Shown here: piece after piece, positions 23,101 through 38,100 of the stretch
Layout of the letters: the number at the start of each line of letters is the position of its first letter
Position numbering within the stretch: position 1 is the stretch's first letter
From: Solenopsis invicta
Lineage: Eukaryota; Arthropoda; Insecta; Hymenoptera; Formicidae
Assembly (NCBI RefSeq): GCF_016802725.1
Contig: NC_052678.1
Coordinates: 9,344,001-9,408,000 of the forward strand
Length of the DNA: 64,000 bases
Direction: 5' to 3'
The notes under the pieces: generated by a model
Seen by the model: the letters and a program-made list of their open reading frames with translations, nothing else
What the model was told of the DNA's origin: nothing
Database searches by the model: none
Translations under genes and position numbers: made by a program

Positions 23101-25842
23101 GCAAAAATTTAATTATCAAACGTAAAATAATAATGCTATAAATATTGAAATTTATCTGTGCAAGCCGTGGAATGAATCTTTTTACTTTTTTTTATTTACT
23201 GAAAATGCTGTGCGAACCACAAGTCATTCACCGAAGGATAAAAACGAAAAAAAAAGTAAGGTAAAATCGACGAGAACGAAAGTGAAGGTGAGCAGAGCGC
23301 CGATGAAGCGAACCGTTACAAAACCGAGGCGTGATAGTAAAAGGATGAGAAGGTCGCGGATCGGTTCACTTTCTAACTGTCATAACATCCTGAAATAGCC
23401 TGGAAAGAGTACCCGGCTAGTCCCCAAGCAGGTAAAAGACAACCCGTTGTCTTTCGTTCTGAAACAGCGAAATTCGTAATAAAGGTCGGCTCGCCGCAAA
23501 AGGTTACACAGTGCGAGAAGATACCGTAAGATTAAGGATGTGTGAGGTGTATCCGATCCGAAGTAACCTACTGGAGGATTCATCAAGTATCGTCGTTCGC
23601 TTTATTCACGGAAAAACTTTGAAAACGATTTAAAACTCCCGAATATCAAAATGGACCATTACTAATTGACGTATGCATACAAAAAATATTATACTTGATA
23701 AAAATTAATAAAAATCGTCATTTTGCTTTGGTAATTTTCTTCTCTCGTAAAATTTAAATTTCGTCTGTGTCATGAGCTGTCTCGATCGTCGTTACGCAAT
23801 TTCCTTTTTCTTATAAAAAAAAAACATCTCGTACAAATTTAATTGTTTATAAAATTTCCAGGTGTCTCTAGGTACACGTCATCACGTTGCGTCGCTTGCA
23901 ATCGCCTAATGCAGCGAGGAAATGGCACGCAGGAAGAAAGACGGAGGAGGAAGAGGAGGTACAGTTAGTTTCTTTAGCGGAATGAACAAGCCGGTATTTA
24001 AGGTCGAAAGAAGAGAATAGCTCTTGCGCAACTACACGTTTGTGTCAGTCAGTAGGTAGGAGGTCGCGTCCGACTGAGAAGCGATAAATAAGTTCCGTGA
24101 TATAACGAGGTAAGAGTCGCATGTCGTGTCTTCGGAATATCGCGGCTGGCGAATTAAAATCTTAGCTCGCATAATTGTGACAAGCAAATTACCAAAAGAA
24201 TAAAGTAATAAAAAAATTTTTTGTTACATCATAATGCATAATGACGAAAAGAGAATTTTTTCGCGAAGAAACTGGCACAAATCTATCAAATAAATAACAG
24301 GCAAAAAATGTAGAAATCTACATTGTAAAAATTTATATTGTTAAACAAAAACTGATATGTTTCTGTTTTATATATATAACATAGTTCCATAATAATTAAC
24401 AAAGATAACATTATGATATTTTTTAATTCCGCTATTATTGACATTGACCTATATTACGAATTATATTTTAAAAATACTAAGTGTTTATATCTATTAAATA
24501 TACAGTATAAATTAAAAATTTGGAAAGGCCTACTATTCTCTCGCGAAAAGTTAAATATTTCGATAAAAATATCGCAGAAGTTTTCAAAAATGCGTTTAAA
24601 AAGAAAGGATAACTTTAAACACATGTTTTAATTTCATCTCTAAATTTTGTTCCTAAATTATACAAAATTAAAAATTGATATTTTTCAATATTTTTTTACT
24701 TTAAAATATTGTGACTTAATGAAACATCATCGAATAAAAATTAATAAAAAGAATAAACTTTCTAAACTGCTTAAAATGCTTTTCTAAAAAAATTGCGGCA
24801 ACTTTCAGCAATGAAATCAAATTTTTTATATAAGATGTTTTTTATGTTAGTTATAAAATAATCCGCATAAACTTTTTCAAAATTTTTTAAAAAATTTCTA
24901 CAATTAACTTTTTATGAAATACGAGAAAATCGCAAACATTTTCAAACTTTTAGCCAATAGTGTATATAAAATTACACAGACTCATTACATTACATAGAAT
25001 GTACATACTGCATTACAATGCAAAAGAGCGCCGCGCTTCTCCAACGTTTACCGGCCTGTTCTGAAATTTTTCTTTGCAGATTTTAAGCTTCTCGTCGCGA
25101 CAAGCAGCGAACGAGTAAACAAGGAGAGGATAGCATGAGAAACGTCGGGTGTCCCGTGTGTAAAAATTTAAATTGTTAAGCAAAGCCGTCGTCCGCCGTG
25201 CGACCGCACTCGAAATTCCCCGCGTGATCGTGATCGATGGGATGCATCGGCGCACGGTGCAGTCGCGCAAGAGACAAGCGCGACAAGAAACGAGATGCAC
25301 GGGGATACTCAAGGGCCGCGATTAATACGGTAATCGCAATTTGCATACTTCCGCCCCCGGTTAGCCGCCGTTGACCTCCGTAGCTGCAACGCGCGCGCAA
25401 GAGTGTCGAGAATATCATATTCTTGGTAGACGGACAGTAAAATACCTTCTCCGTAATGTCAAGGTTCAATTATTTACAAGGCGAACGTTAAGGCACGAAT
25501 TAATAAGCCGTACCGTTGCGCGCGCGGATTTATCGCCTCGTCGTACTCGAATTCGCATTAGCGCCCGATTTGACGCTCGCGCGGAGACGTCATTTATCTT
25601 TGTTGTCCTCGTTTAATATAATATGTGCTAATAGGAAGGTAACAGAAGGATATTTCTGTACAACTGTAATTTTATCAGCCACTTGCGCCTCACCGTACAA
25701 TACTTTAATTAATACATTCTAAAGAGTTAATTAGAATTTTTTAAAATTGAATTTTTTTATCAACACATTTATGATAATTTATTATTGTAATCAGCTGTTT
25801 TAAGAAAAAAATTAGAAACTTGAGAAGGTTATTAAATCACAG

Positions 25843-25879
<37 letters not shown>

Positions 25880-28800
25880 TTTTCCAGAATACGCTATTAA
25901 ATCATATTTACTAAACAGTTTTAATCGTCTTAAGTGCGCTTTTATTTTCGCACAATTGAATATACAAGAAAATAGTCAACGGGATTCCATAAGTTAATAC
26001 AAGACTCCGTTAAGTATCTCTTGAGAGAAGTGCTCTTCTCGCATTTTTAATTCGGAACACGAATAAGAAGCTATTAGAGGCGGGGAAAAGTGGCGACGGT
26101 AGAAACGAGTTCTCCGCACGGTTTCGGGTGAATCAGCTCCTGGCATTTAGAAAAAAAATCAACTTTTACAGTTAGCGGGAGGGAAAGGAGGAACGCGCGA
26201 ACGAAGAGGAAAACCGGACGTCATGGCGGTCCAATTGGCTGCTTAAATATTTATGAGGACGTTCTCCATTCGAGACGAGAGAGCCTAAGCAGCACCACCC
26301 GAATTCTTGTCCTTTGTAAACTTTCTCCCGAACGCACTTCACGAAACGCATTTCTTTATTCCGTCCACTTTTCTCCTTCGTTCTGTCCACGGTGAATTAA
26401 GATGGTGTTTAGAGACGCATCAGGCTTCGGTGTTTTCTAATTTTTTTTTTGTTGGAATATACGCATGCTTAAACACACGTACAAAGACGAATGTCAAACA
26501 TACCCTAATGTCCGAGTAAATTTTATTATTTAATACAATTGAAGGGTCTCCTACAAAAATCAAACAAGTTCAAAAAGTTCAGTTTTCAGGAAACTAAAAA
26601 CTTCTTATCTTCAAATTCATTGTATATAATATAATTTATAATTTGTAAATAATTTGGATAATTCACAATTCATTGTAATGTATAATTTATAAATAAATGT
26701 GGTAATTTTTCTCCGGACATGTAACAGATGTGAAAACAAAGTTGTAAATTTTAATTAAAATTTTGAGGACTCATCTAAAAGAAAAAAATAAAAGACTTGT
26801 AAAACTGGTTTGTGTGTGGTTTATGTGATTATGTATTTTATATTTTCTACCTATTTAGTAAAATATAATAATATTTATAATATTTTACATTTATCTTTTT
26901 TTATAACATTAATAATGATAAACAAAGAACGATTATTTAAAGTATAAATCAAGTATAATTTTTCATTTTTATACAAATTGCTGATAAAAAATTTTGCAGG
27001 ACGTAGATTTAACGAAAGTAAAAGAAAGTCCATTTAAAATTTATTTCAATACGTAATAAATTTTATAAAACACAATAGCAACAGATATAATCCGTTACTT
27101 AATAAGAGAGATATGCTATAAGAAACCTGCTGGAAATAATTTGCATTCTGTAAGTTGTAGAATTGGATTATTTTTGCGAGATTCTCTAGACATTCAGAGG
27201 CAAAAGCCAAAAAAAAGAGAAAAAAAACCGTGTCCTCAGTCGGGTTCTTTCTTTTTTTGAGACATTGTCTTCTATAAATAAAACTCGTTAGCATAATTAT
27301 GCGTCCGAGTAATCAGGTTGGAATGCTTCTCGGACGGAGCGACGGACGGCGGGTAGACGATGTCAATCCGGGTCAAACGACGTTTATCTAGCGTAAACGA
27401 GACGAAATGTGAACACGGCGGAAGAACATCTCGATTCGCACGTGCCTCCGACGAGCACGACGAGCAAACGTGAGCACGGGAAAGGCGCTATCGCTTCGTC
27501 CTTTCCGCTACGAGCAATCGCACGAATCACGTAACGGCATTACAATGCGATTACACACCTAGTCATATTTTCGCGTCGAGCGGCTCTATCGCGATTTTGC
27601 ACAATGCACATATATATATCCCAACGAGTCGATACGCGGTCGCTCATGGATCTAGATCCGCAAGGATAATTAGCTCGAGCTGCCACAATCTATCTTCCGC
27701 GCTCTTACCGGTGCACATATATAAGTGCCTTCCTTCCTCCTGCCTCTCGATTGTGTTTCTTGCTCGATGGTCTTGCCGTTGAGGCGCGACTTCCGGCTCG
27801 ATTTGTGGCGGGAACCCATATATCGAACTTATGTCCTTTTCCCGGCTACAATCATCATTAGTTTCCCGGAGTTTCGTTCGTTCCAAGAGCGGATCAATCA
27901 GAGCGGGCATGTTTACGATAAATCGACACAGCACCGCGCCGCGTTCTTGCGGTAATTATTTCGGGAGGGGAAAAAAATCGCAGAAGGCGAATACATCGTA
28001 ACTCGCCTGCGGATACCTCACGCGGCTCTCGTGCGATCGTAACGCCGCGCTCGCGTTCTTGCGTAAATTGAGACGTAATAATTTGTAATTCTCGGCCAGG
28101 CGACGACAGGCGCCGATGTCGAGAGACAACAAGGAAAGGGGGGGAGGAGGAGGAGGAGGAAAAAAAGAAAAGAGAAAAAAAAAGGCGGCGCTCCGCTTCC
28201 CGATCGAGTGCACTCACGTCTCGCGGGAAGCGATATCGCTGCGCCGCGCGGCGTGTATTGCGCGAGGGGAGGGGACACACAAGTTGCATACATATCGTCG
28301 ATTGCGCTCGTGCGAATCCTGCGTAACACTTTCTACAGCCGACATTACACACCCGGCGATACCCGGACGTTATAAGACCGCGAGACGCTGGAATAAATAG
28401 AACTTTGCGAACGCGTTCGAAATGTCCCGGTCACTCGCGCTACCGGCGTGTGACGGTGCAGCGCGGTGCAGCGCGGTGCAGCGGCTCCCGTTCACGGTGA
28501 CTCTGTCACGCCAATGCGTGTTTCCGCCATTTCCAGTTCAATTCGTCGCGAATTAAAGCCGCGCCCGATTCCAGTCCCTTTAAGCCCGTGTCCCACTACG
28601 TATTGCGGATGCGGATCGGATTGGGATTGCGGATCGCGAATTAGAATGCAGTCAATCAAAGCGAGCTTCAGATCCGGATTGCGAATCGCAGAATAGATGA
28701 CTCTATTTGGCTCTCTATCTCATCTTTTATGAGGATTCGACAGATTGCACCGTTCAAAATTATTTCAATTCGCCTCATCTTTTATTATTCTAAAATAATA

Positions 28801-31800
28801 ATCCAAAAATAATTAAAGAGTTTCCTAGAAAATCAATTTTTTTAATTCCATTTTTTTAAACCTGAATTACGGCACTAAATTATTCTCTACAAATATCATC
28901 ACATTAACATCAATTTTGTTCCGGAATGAAAATAAAAAAAAAAAGAAAAGTATAAAAGATTTATAAATGTAAATAAATATAAAATTTCCGCAAGAATCAA
29001 GTAAGTCCAAGTTCTTTTTAGATCCTCGAAATATTAATTAAAGTCAAGTCTTTTTGTTTCTTCTATATCTTTATATTACAACATATTTTTAGAGAAAAAT
29101 AATCATATTTATGCAAAGAGAAATATAAAAAGAAGTTAACTACAATTTGCAAAATTTTGTAAATAAATGGCGAAAAATTATTGCTGTAAATTTTAAATAA
29201 TATTTTCTTTTTTAACTTTATCATTATGAATAAAAAAACGTAAGCGTAAAATATAATGGAATAAAGAGGTAATAAATATAAAATTCCTACAAGAATCAAA
29301 GATCTCGATATTTTTTATTTTTCTCTATTAGACAGATCTTGAAAATATTAATCAAAACCTACAACTTTGTTCCTGTATCTATTACATTATCCTAGATTCA
29401 TAAAACAAGGTGAAATCAAGGCAGAAATCTCATGCACACACGCAACATGGGGGTCTCACGTACGGGCGAGAACGCGAGAACAAAGTCATTGCTATTCGTG
29501 GCTCGCCACGGGAAACGGAAGTCCTCTATTATCCCCCGAGGCATCGGATACGCCCGTATATCGCGGCATATTCCGTCTTAAACGCCAACAAGACGTCGGC
29601 GTCGAACGCAAAAATTTCCCTTCTTCCGGACCTCCAGGCTCCGGCGCAAAGCGGCGACCGCGGCGACATGGAAACTCGTTGAAACGAATAGCTGACACGT
29701 TTCTGGCCGGTACGCAAATAACGCAAAATAAGTAATAATAATAATAATAATTGCGTGATAAATGTGCAGAATTTCTATGTTCTCAAATCCCGCGCAAAAT
29801 CTCCGCCGCGCCGTTTTATACTAATCATTTATCAAATTGACCGCCAGGTGAAACAGCGCGAGAGACGTCGCTTCTTTCCCTGTTTCGGCTGACAATATTA
29901 ATGACGCGCCGCTGCTTTGATTTGTTGCGCTCCGTTCGACGAAGACAGCGACAATTTATAATATAGTAACGCAAACTTTTCCACGTTCCAGGTATATACA
30001 CGATGACGGCGGAAGGTAGATTCGCGCAACTGAAGAAAGAGAGAGAGAGAGAGAGAGAGATGAATAAGTCTCGGGGATGCTGGTGCTCTTCCGAGAGAAT
30101 TCATTCATTCGCTCATTCATCCGTGACGACGCGTCGCTCCGGGATAAACAATTGCAAAAATATATATAAGCATACGCGACTCTGTATGCAAATGCGCGGT
30201 TCTACGCGGCGGCGACGGCGGTGTCAGCGCGGACGATTAATCTTCATCGCGGTGGGGAAAAATCCGGTGATTGCCGCGTGCATAGCGAGCCTTCATCGCG
30301 GAATCTCGAGAGCGCTCGGAAGTCGTTGATCGCGGCGGTAATAAGATTACACGAAGAGCGTCAGGCTGTAATTCCGCTCAATGAGAAACGCGATTATCAG
30401 CGAACGCAACGTCGCGGTCAAATTCAACTCTTTTCGCAAGTAACACAACACTATACGAAAATTAATTAGTGTCTACATTATTTCTAGAAAAAAACAAGCA
30501 ACGTGCAATTAGCCAAGTTACTTGTGTTTAATATTGCCATAATTAATTTTAAAATACGCAATTTTCTTCCCCCTCCGCCTCTCTTTTGAATTTTCTGCTC
30601 GCACCATCTTTCCCGCGGGTGGACGACATGACAAAGTGCACCACGAATAAATGAATCCAACGGATCGAAATTAATAAACGAACGCGAGTGAAGTTGATGA
30701 ATGAATTGCGGCGAGATTGTCGCGCGCGCGCGGCGGGGTTTCACGACCGGCTCGCGAAAACCATCGCGCGAATGTCCCTCGACGCGTGTGTTGCATATGC
30801 AACGGGTGCCCGATATACCGGGCACGCGTGAAAGTCGTGCGACGGCCCCTGCCCTCGTCCGCTTTAATTACGAGAAGCTCGTGAAACCGATCGTTTCGAA
30901 CCGTTTCTGCTAAGCTAGCGCGCGCCGCGGCCGGCCGCGACGGTTTATCGCACGGGAGGAAGTGGATTATTACAGCGACTGCACTCACCCGGGCACTCCC
31001 TTTCGACGGAATGTCCTTCGCGTCGCGTCTGTCATTGTTCCCCGCGCTATTTCTTGACCGTTTATTTCCTCGGCCACCGCGAAACGGTACGCGTGACGGA
31101 CCGATCGTTGAGTACGATAGAACTATTAGAACTGGAATTGCTAATAATGAGACGAACAAACGAACAAACGAACAAACGAACGCAAAAGTATCGTTTCTAT
31201 CTATTATTTCACATCGCGCGCTCTCTTTCTCTTATACACTAAATTTATTATATGCATATATTCATAAAAATATATTTAACTTTATGTAGGCGAGAGTTGC
31301 TGAAAGTTGAACAGCTTTTTTCTTGTTTTGTGCCTGTTAAAAACACTTAAAAAAAAAATCAAGTACAACTGATATTAATTTTTGATCAATTTAACCAATA
31401 ATAATTTTATATTTTTTTAATTCTTTGTATTTTCATAAAAGGTTTATTGTAGAATATTTTATACAAATATTAAAAATGATTATAAAGATTAAATCGATAT
31501 TTTTATAAACTTTATCAAGTTTGCTAAGTTGTACCGCTCAAATTTTATTACAATAAATTCGGCGTGCAATTTGATGAACTTGAAATGTATATAAAGTCAC
31601 GCAATAATATCAACACGAAGATTTAGCTTATGAGATGTTTCGTTTAATATTGTGTTTTCACATATGGGTCGATGTTCTACAGTTAATTATTAACTATTGA
31701 TCCCTTTGTCGATAAATTATTAATAAAATAAATATTAATTAATAATTTTAATATCTTTAATTATTTTAATTCACAAGTTTGATACTTTCAAAAGCGATAC

Positions 31801-32128
31801 AACTTAGGCAACTGATTGCCTAAATCATATGTTTTGTACATTGCTAAAAGACTTATAACAAATTAATTTCTTGAAAAATTAAACATTGTAATAATAATAT
31901 CTAAAACATTAAATGTTTATTTGCGTACAAATCAGTATTAAATGGGAAATAACTCGAGTATTTGGCAACTCTCTCCTACGTATATTGTAAGATACATGTA
32001 AGTTTATTATCAATCTTCCGCAATTCTCGCTATTACTCGATGTCGATAGCATAAATTGCAAGATATTCGCTCAGAAACACATATTGTAGCGTTTAATTCT
32101 GATTACGATAACTTTCTTGAACATAATT

Positions 32129-32175
<47 letters not shown>

Positions 32176-35100
32176 AACGCAGTGTAATCGGTGGACTCGC
32201 GGAAAGCGGAATTTATGACAAGATGGAATCTATTACAAGGGAATACGGTGATTTAGCGCCGCGAAAGGTGAACTCACACGCCTTTTACGGCAGCCGGGTC
32301 GTTCCGCAGCGCCGAGAGAAAACGAGCGTGTGCCGACGCACACGTGGCGCGCGCGGTACACGTGGTAATGCACACAATTTTCATTGTAATCCGTGCATCT
32401 TTTCTGTCTCCCCACTTGCGGTTCGCGAACGACGGTGACCGCGATCCACAGAGGAGAACCCTTCCACTGATCGCTAATGGACGCGCAAATTGTTCACGGG
32501 AAACGGCGTGGAAACGGACGACGCGGCGCAATCGGCGATGGCGAAATTTTCCCGAGATCACAATAATCGCCGTAATTAGCGTCGAATCGATGAAGTTTTC
32601 CACGCCGCGGGATCCGTCGACCGTGAGACGTGAAGACCGAGGGAGAGAACTGTTCTTCTCCGAAAAAGAGAGCGGCTAACAATCGGCGGAGTCGCGCGGT
32701 TTTGCGAAGGAAACCACGCACCATTGTCTCTCTTTTTCGGGCGTTACGCATTAATTAGAATTGTTCGGGCATCGGGCGGGGATATATTAATTAAGACGGT
32801 CTTCCTCCCGAGACCATCGATACGCGCGGCGCGGCGCGACGCAGCGGCGTACATTTCGCTCTTAATGACGCAGCATCGCGTGCACAATAAAAATTTACAT
32901 AGAATCCTATTGTTCGCGTAAACCTCGCTGACGGGAGGAGTCTCACAGGTGATCTACACTTTAGATTCAAGTGATTGATGTGCGTTTAGAAATCTGAGAC
33001 ATATTCGAATACAGAGAAAGAAAAGAACATTTTTATTTTAATATCTTTGCTTTCGAAATGTTAATTATTGAAATAAATTGTAAGATTAAACAGATACCTT
33101 TTTGCTTAAAACTGTTGTCTTTATTAATTCGTATTTATTAATTCTCAAGCTCCATTTAAATTTTAACTCACACTAATATTTTTTCTTTATGTATAAACTT
33201 ACTCGAAAAATTTACACGATATAAGAATCTTCAATTTTTAATAAAAAAATAATATTTTTTGTCGGAGAAAGTGTCACTTTTCGAAATAATAGCGTTTCTG
33301 CTGCAACTGTATTTTTATGTTTTTGTTATTTACGGTTTTCCAAGCGTTGCAATTTATCGATACAATTAATGACGGAGTTCTCGAGCTATAGATTTTATAG
33401 AACGTAAATGTAACATATATTTTATTTACAACGATCGTAGTGAGTCATGAAGGATATCGGCCGAAGGCCTAGAGATTTCCAGATCGCACGTAATAATCGA
33501 ACTTTCGCGGTGATACGAGCGCGATGGAGCGATTAGTCAGACATGCGAAGGAACGTTTCGGAATTCCAGCAATGGTATAAATAACCGCCGTGGGATATTG
33601 CGAGGTAGCCGGAATGCAAAAATCACGAATTAATTTCGCGTCCGGTAACGGCCCCGCGCGCAAGACAAGGACGCGCCAGGCGCAACTTTTCCCCGCTAAC
33701 GAGAACCCGGGAGACGGTAATGTTATTACGGCAAAATGGAAAAAAAGGTGAGAAGGGGAGGAGGGCGGGGAGGCGAAACGGAACGTGGAAAGGAATTGCT
33801 CCTTTCCGCGGTCGCGCGCGTGCAAGTGCATAATGATAAAATGCAATCTCCGAACGGGGGCAACGTCCCCTTTCCCAGCCGATCTGCATTTGTCCACTTC
33901 TCGCTATCGAAGGCGTCGGCTGGTAACGGATATCCAAACTTTAACAAAACTCTTTAATTAGATTGATAAGTTTTAGGTGATAACTCGTTGATAACTTGTC
34001 AACATCGAGGCGACTTAATTTGACCAACTTAAAAATTTGATGATAGCGAAAGCGAAAAATTGCTTTCAATAGAATTTGGTAGATACATATTTTTTATAAC
34101 TTGAATTTTCCCAAAAAATAAGAGATAAACATATATAATGAATTTTAATACAGATTTAATTAAATTAAAAGCTTTTTCTGTCGATTCTGGTGATTGCACT
34201 ATCGCTGCATTTGCATGAGACGGATGAAGCAATGAGAGTGAAATTTTGAAGAGAAAAGTGGGTGAGGAAAGGTCGCTGTGCGAAGTTCAGAGCCCTCATA
34301 CAATAAAAAAGGCCATTTTGTTGCTGCGTCGGAGGATATTAATTAGAATTAACGAGAGAAGACGGACGCGTTCGCGCGGGTCGTTTCCATTTCTGTGGCT
34401 TCCTGCGATGCACCCATTTCGTGGGTGAAGATGGAAAATCGCTACATATGATTCGCCGCATCGATTTGGAATCCGATTCCTCGAAGAAATGCAAATATTC
34501 TACGATCTTTTAATTTTCAATAAAAGTCTCAGTTATAATTTCAACAATTATATGTCATTTTTAAATCTCTTGTAACTCTTGTCTTAAGACTCAGTCTTGA
34601 TTCTCCCTTTATTACACAATTTACATTGCTGGAAAAAAATTAATTAAAAAAAAAACTAATTCTACAATATGAAATATTTAATTTTTAAAACCAGAAAAAA
34701 ATAATTCTTAATTTTTAATTTTTGGTGAGTAAATTTCCTTGGTTTTAATTTTGATTAAATTTTTCGTCTTCGTCCGAGAAATCACATCAAGCACATGGCT
34801 AATAAGAAAACGAGCTCTCGCGCTCGGACGTAGCACAGGTGAGCGCAGACAGGTATCCATAGATAGTCGCAGATGCCGAAAGACGTGATCAAAGAAGAAG
34901 CTTCAGTGTCGTTGCTAAAAAAGTTGCGGTTAAGCGTCAGTTACAATGAAGAAGTGAGTCTGCACCACGCTCTAACAATAAGTTTTATTTCTACGGTCAC
35001 AAAATTGCAAGTCCACTGACATTAAAAAAAAAAAAAAAACTAAAAAAACTGTTTTCTTTTTAAAATATTACTTTGCGGTAAATTATGTAATAAAAGAATA

Positions 35101-38100
35101 AACCTTAAGAAAATTGAGAGAAAAATCTTTTTGGAATTGATGGCTTAAGTATGTTTCGTTTTTCAATACTTGCACGAATATCGCTGTAACTGCCTGAGGA
35201 AAGAAGCGACGAGGCGACGATGTAATGCCAAAAATATTTTTCTCGACAGATAAAGAAACTCTCGCCAAACTTATTATTTCGCAAATACGAGTTGGGTTTG
35301 GTTGCTATTGCAACCTAAGAACGGATTGAGCCGATTGACCTACATTTGAGAAAAGAAAGTGTAAAGGTGTCAAGAAACATTTCGTTTATCCGTATTTGTG
35401 TCCCGCAACTTTGTTCTGCGTTCATTCATTATGTAAGGCTACTGTTATATTGGTTTTCGTTAAATTATCCTAAGTATGAGGTCATACAGGTAATTTTCCT
35501 GCTATTTACAGAGGTACTCGCTCGAAAAGGTCGGCGCGCGAAGAAAGCGAATTTTCGCGATTACTTTTCCTCCAGCTCCGTAAGTTTGCGAAAGTTTTCC
35601 ACGCACGAGGAATGTTTCAACCTCGGGGGATTTCGATACTCCGTTTGGCACGACTCTCCGGCGTCCGTCCCCGCGATTTCGATAGCGCGACGTAACAAAC
35701 GGAGTACAATTACGCGAACGAATTTTTCTTTCTCCTTGAACGATTCCGTTAGTGCGCTACGTGACCGACTGTTGTTTTTTCGCGGAGGTAAATACCGAAT
35801 CGACCGAAGCGTACACGTGCGAAATCGCGACGCGAGTCACTGAACTCTGATACGACGTTTCCGTCTCGATTTCGCGAATTCCATACAAATTCCGTACGTA
35901 ATGTGCAACGTTTATTAGCATTGTGTTTAGGAGAGATTTTCAATGCGCAGAAAAACGCAATTTTTATCTAATGATTTATACATTTACTAACGAGTCAAAA
36001 GAGTTTTTTTACGAATTGGTATTTGTTGCAAAATAACGTGATAATTTATTAAAAAGTATTGTTGAATAAAAAAATATTGTATATTACAAAAGAAAAAAAA
36101 ATACTTTTAAAAATTCTCAATAAATGTTTCTTCGACATCAAACATAATATATAATCTTAAGTGAAGTAATATAATTATATAATATAATATTAGATAATGT
36201 TTATCTAACAATTTATATTTGCTAACAAGTCAAATTTATTTATTTTATACGCAAATTAATATTTGTTGCAAAATGTGGCAATTCGAGAAAATACTATTCA
36301 ATAAAAACGTTGTATATTTAAGAAGGAAAACAATTTTTTTTAAATTCTAGATTATTATGTTTCTTCGACATAAGACATAATTTGAAGTAATGTAACATAA
36401 TTATATAATAATAATCACTATTACCGTCACGCAAGAAATATAATAATAAATAACGCTATCGGCGGAGCGATGAAGATAGCAGGACTAAAAAGGATACATG
36501 TCGTAACGGTCTCTCAATGATCTCGGACAGCCGATTTAAAACCGCGCAGAAACCGACGGATAAACGTTGTTTTTCAAATTGCGTGTTGTACAGCACGTTT
36601 AAAATCCCGCGACCGTTTCAAAAGAGGTCGAAATGAAGAACGAGGAACGTTCGGTATTTGCAAAGCGTTATCGATGGCACACTTTTTTTTTTATTGCGCT
36701 TTGAATCCGGGCCGAGCAGTTAAACATGAATTTATATCCCTGTGCCCTTTATCCCGGATATATTTGAATATACGTAACGGCTTGGACTTTCATCGATTTG
36801 ATCTTCGAGATCGTGTCTTTGTATCCCGCAAAGAATACAAAGGACCTCGCACTTTTTGTGAATGATATTTTCGACATCGCGATCTCGAGTAAATTCAAGT
36901 TACTAAATTTAATGAGATCAATAAAAAAACTTGGCGAAATCTATTGCTCAATTGGTGATCGGCGCAATTTGCGAATTCGTTTACGTAGCATTGCGCAATC
37001 ATATCATATGCATATCCCAATTAAACTCGCTGAACCGAAAGAATTTAATTGCGTTTCGCAAACACACAGGGCGATCCGCGAGGCTAAGTTCGCTCTCGAT
37101 TTTTTTTTTAGTTACTCTCAGTCCCTTCGATGTTTTTTCCTGGACCTTGTCGAGATGGAACATACACCGCCGAAAATACATGATGATGCGGTCACGCGCG
37201 GTGATCGTTCGACCACGTGAGAGAGTGAAATTAAGATCGTGACTGACTAATGTGCGTCTTACGTGACATCAGGAGAGAGACACGCTTCGAAAGGTCTAAC
37301 CGCATCCTTGCGCCGCAGTTACGCGATTACGTAAGGAGAAAAGTGAGACACGCACGTATACACACGCGCCGAAGAAGAGAAAGAGAAAGAAAGACAGAAG
37401 GGGAGGAGGGAAAGAACTCGGAAAAATATGTATCGAACGGTAACTCGTATCAGCTGTTATCATTCATCGATTTTTGCAAAGCTGTCACCCGAGTCGGCGT
37501 TGTACGTATCCTTTGAAAAGAGGAAATAGAAAGCAGAAAGACTGACCCAACACGAAACGCGATTACGATGCTCGTGTTCCTTTTATCTTTGAAACAGCCT
37601 GATATCGTCGAACTTTATGTCTACTCTGTAGCAAAATAATGTAGTAGCATATAAAATTTGCGATAGGATAGTTATACAACAAGCATAATTTAAATTTCAT
37701 GATTTATAATTAGAATTGTATGATGTCATAATTGAAGTATTTTTACATGTTTAGTGTTTTTCCTGCACTGAGAGAAAAAATTACTAATTTTTAATAAATA
37801 TTTATTCGAATAGTATTAATACAATATTTTTTTTACAGTGCATAAGTATTTATTCTATAAGAAAAAAATTATACTTAAATTGGTGATTCTTCTACTAAAT
37901 AAATATGTATTTACATTTAGCAAATATTTTATTAGTACTATTCAAATAAATATTTATTAAAATTTAGTAATTTTTCCCACAGTGTGCGAATATACAAAAA
38001 AAATTGGTATCACGTTAACAATCATATTTTCATATACGATATTATAAGTATATGAATATACAATAAATTTCTTCATGTAATCAAGTTGTGTCTGTTAAAG

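Noticed and set aside
23210..23398. Lys/Arg-rich 62-codon open frame
   Set aside because: Low-complexity A/G-rich sequence without a family match or splice context.
27894..28400. Overlapping open frames of 85-152 codons on both strands
   Set aside because: A GC-rich block opens several frames at once; the products are Arg/Ser/Pro-rich with no domain or signal, so no gene is supported.
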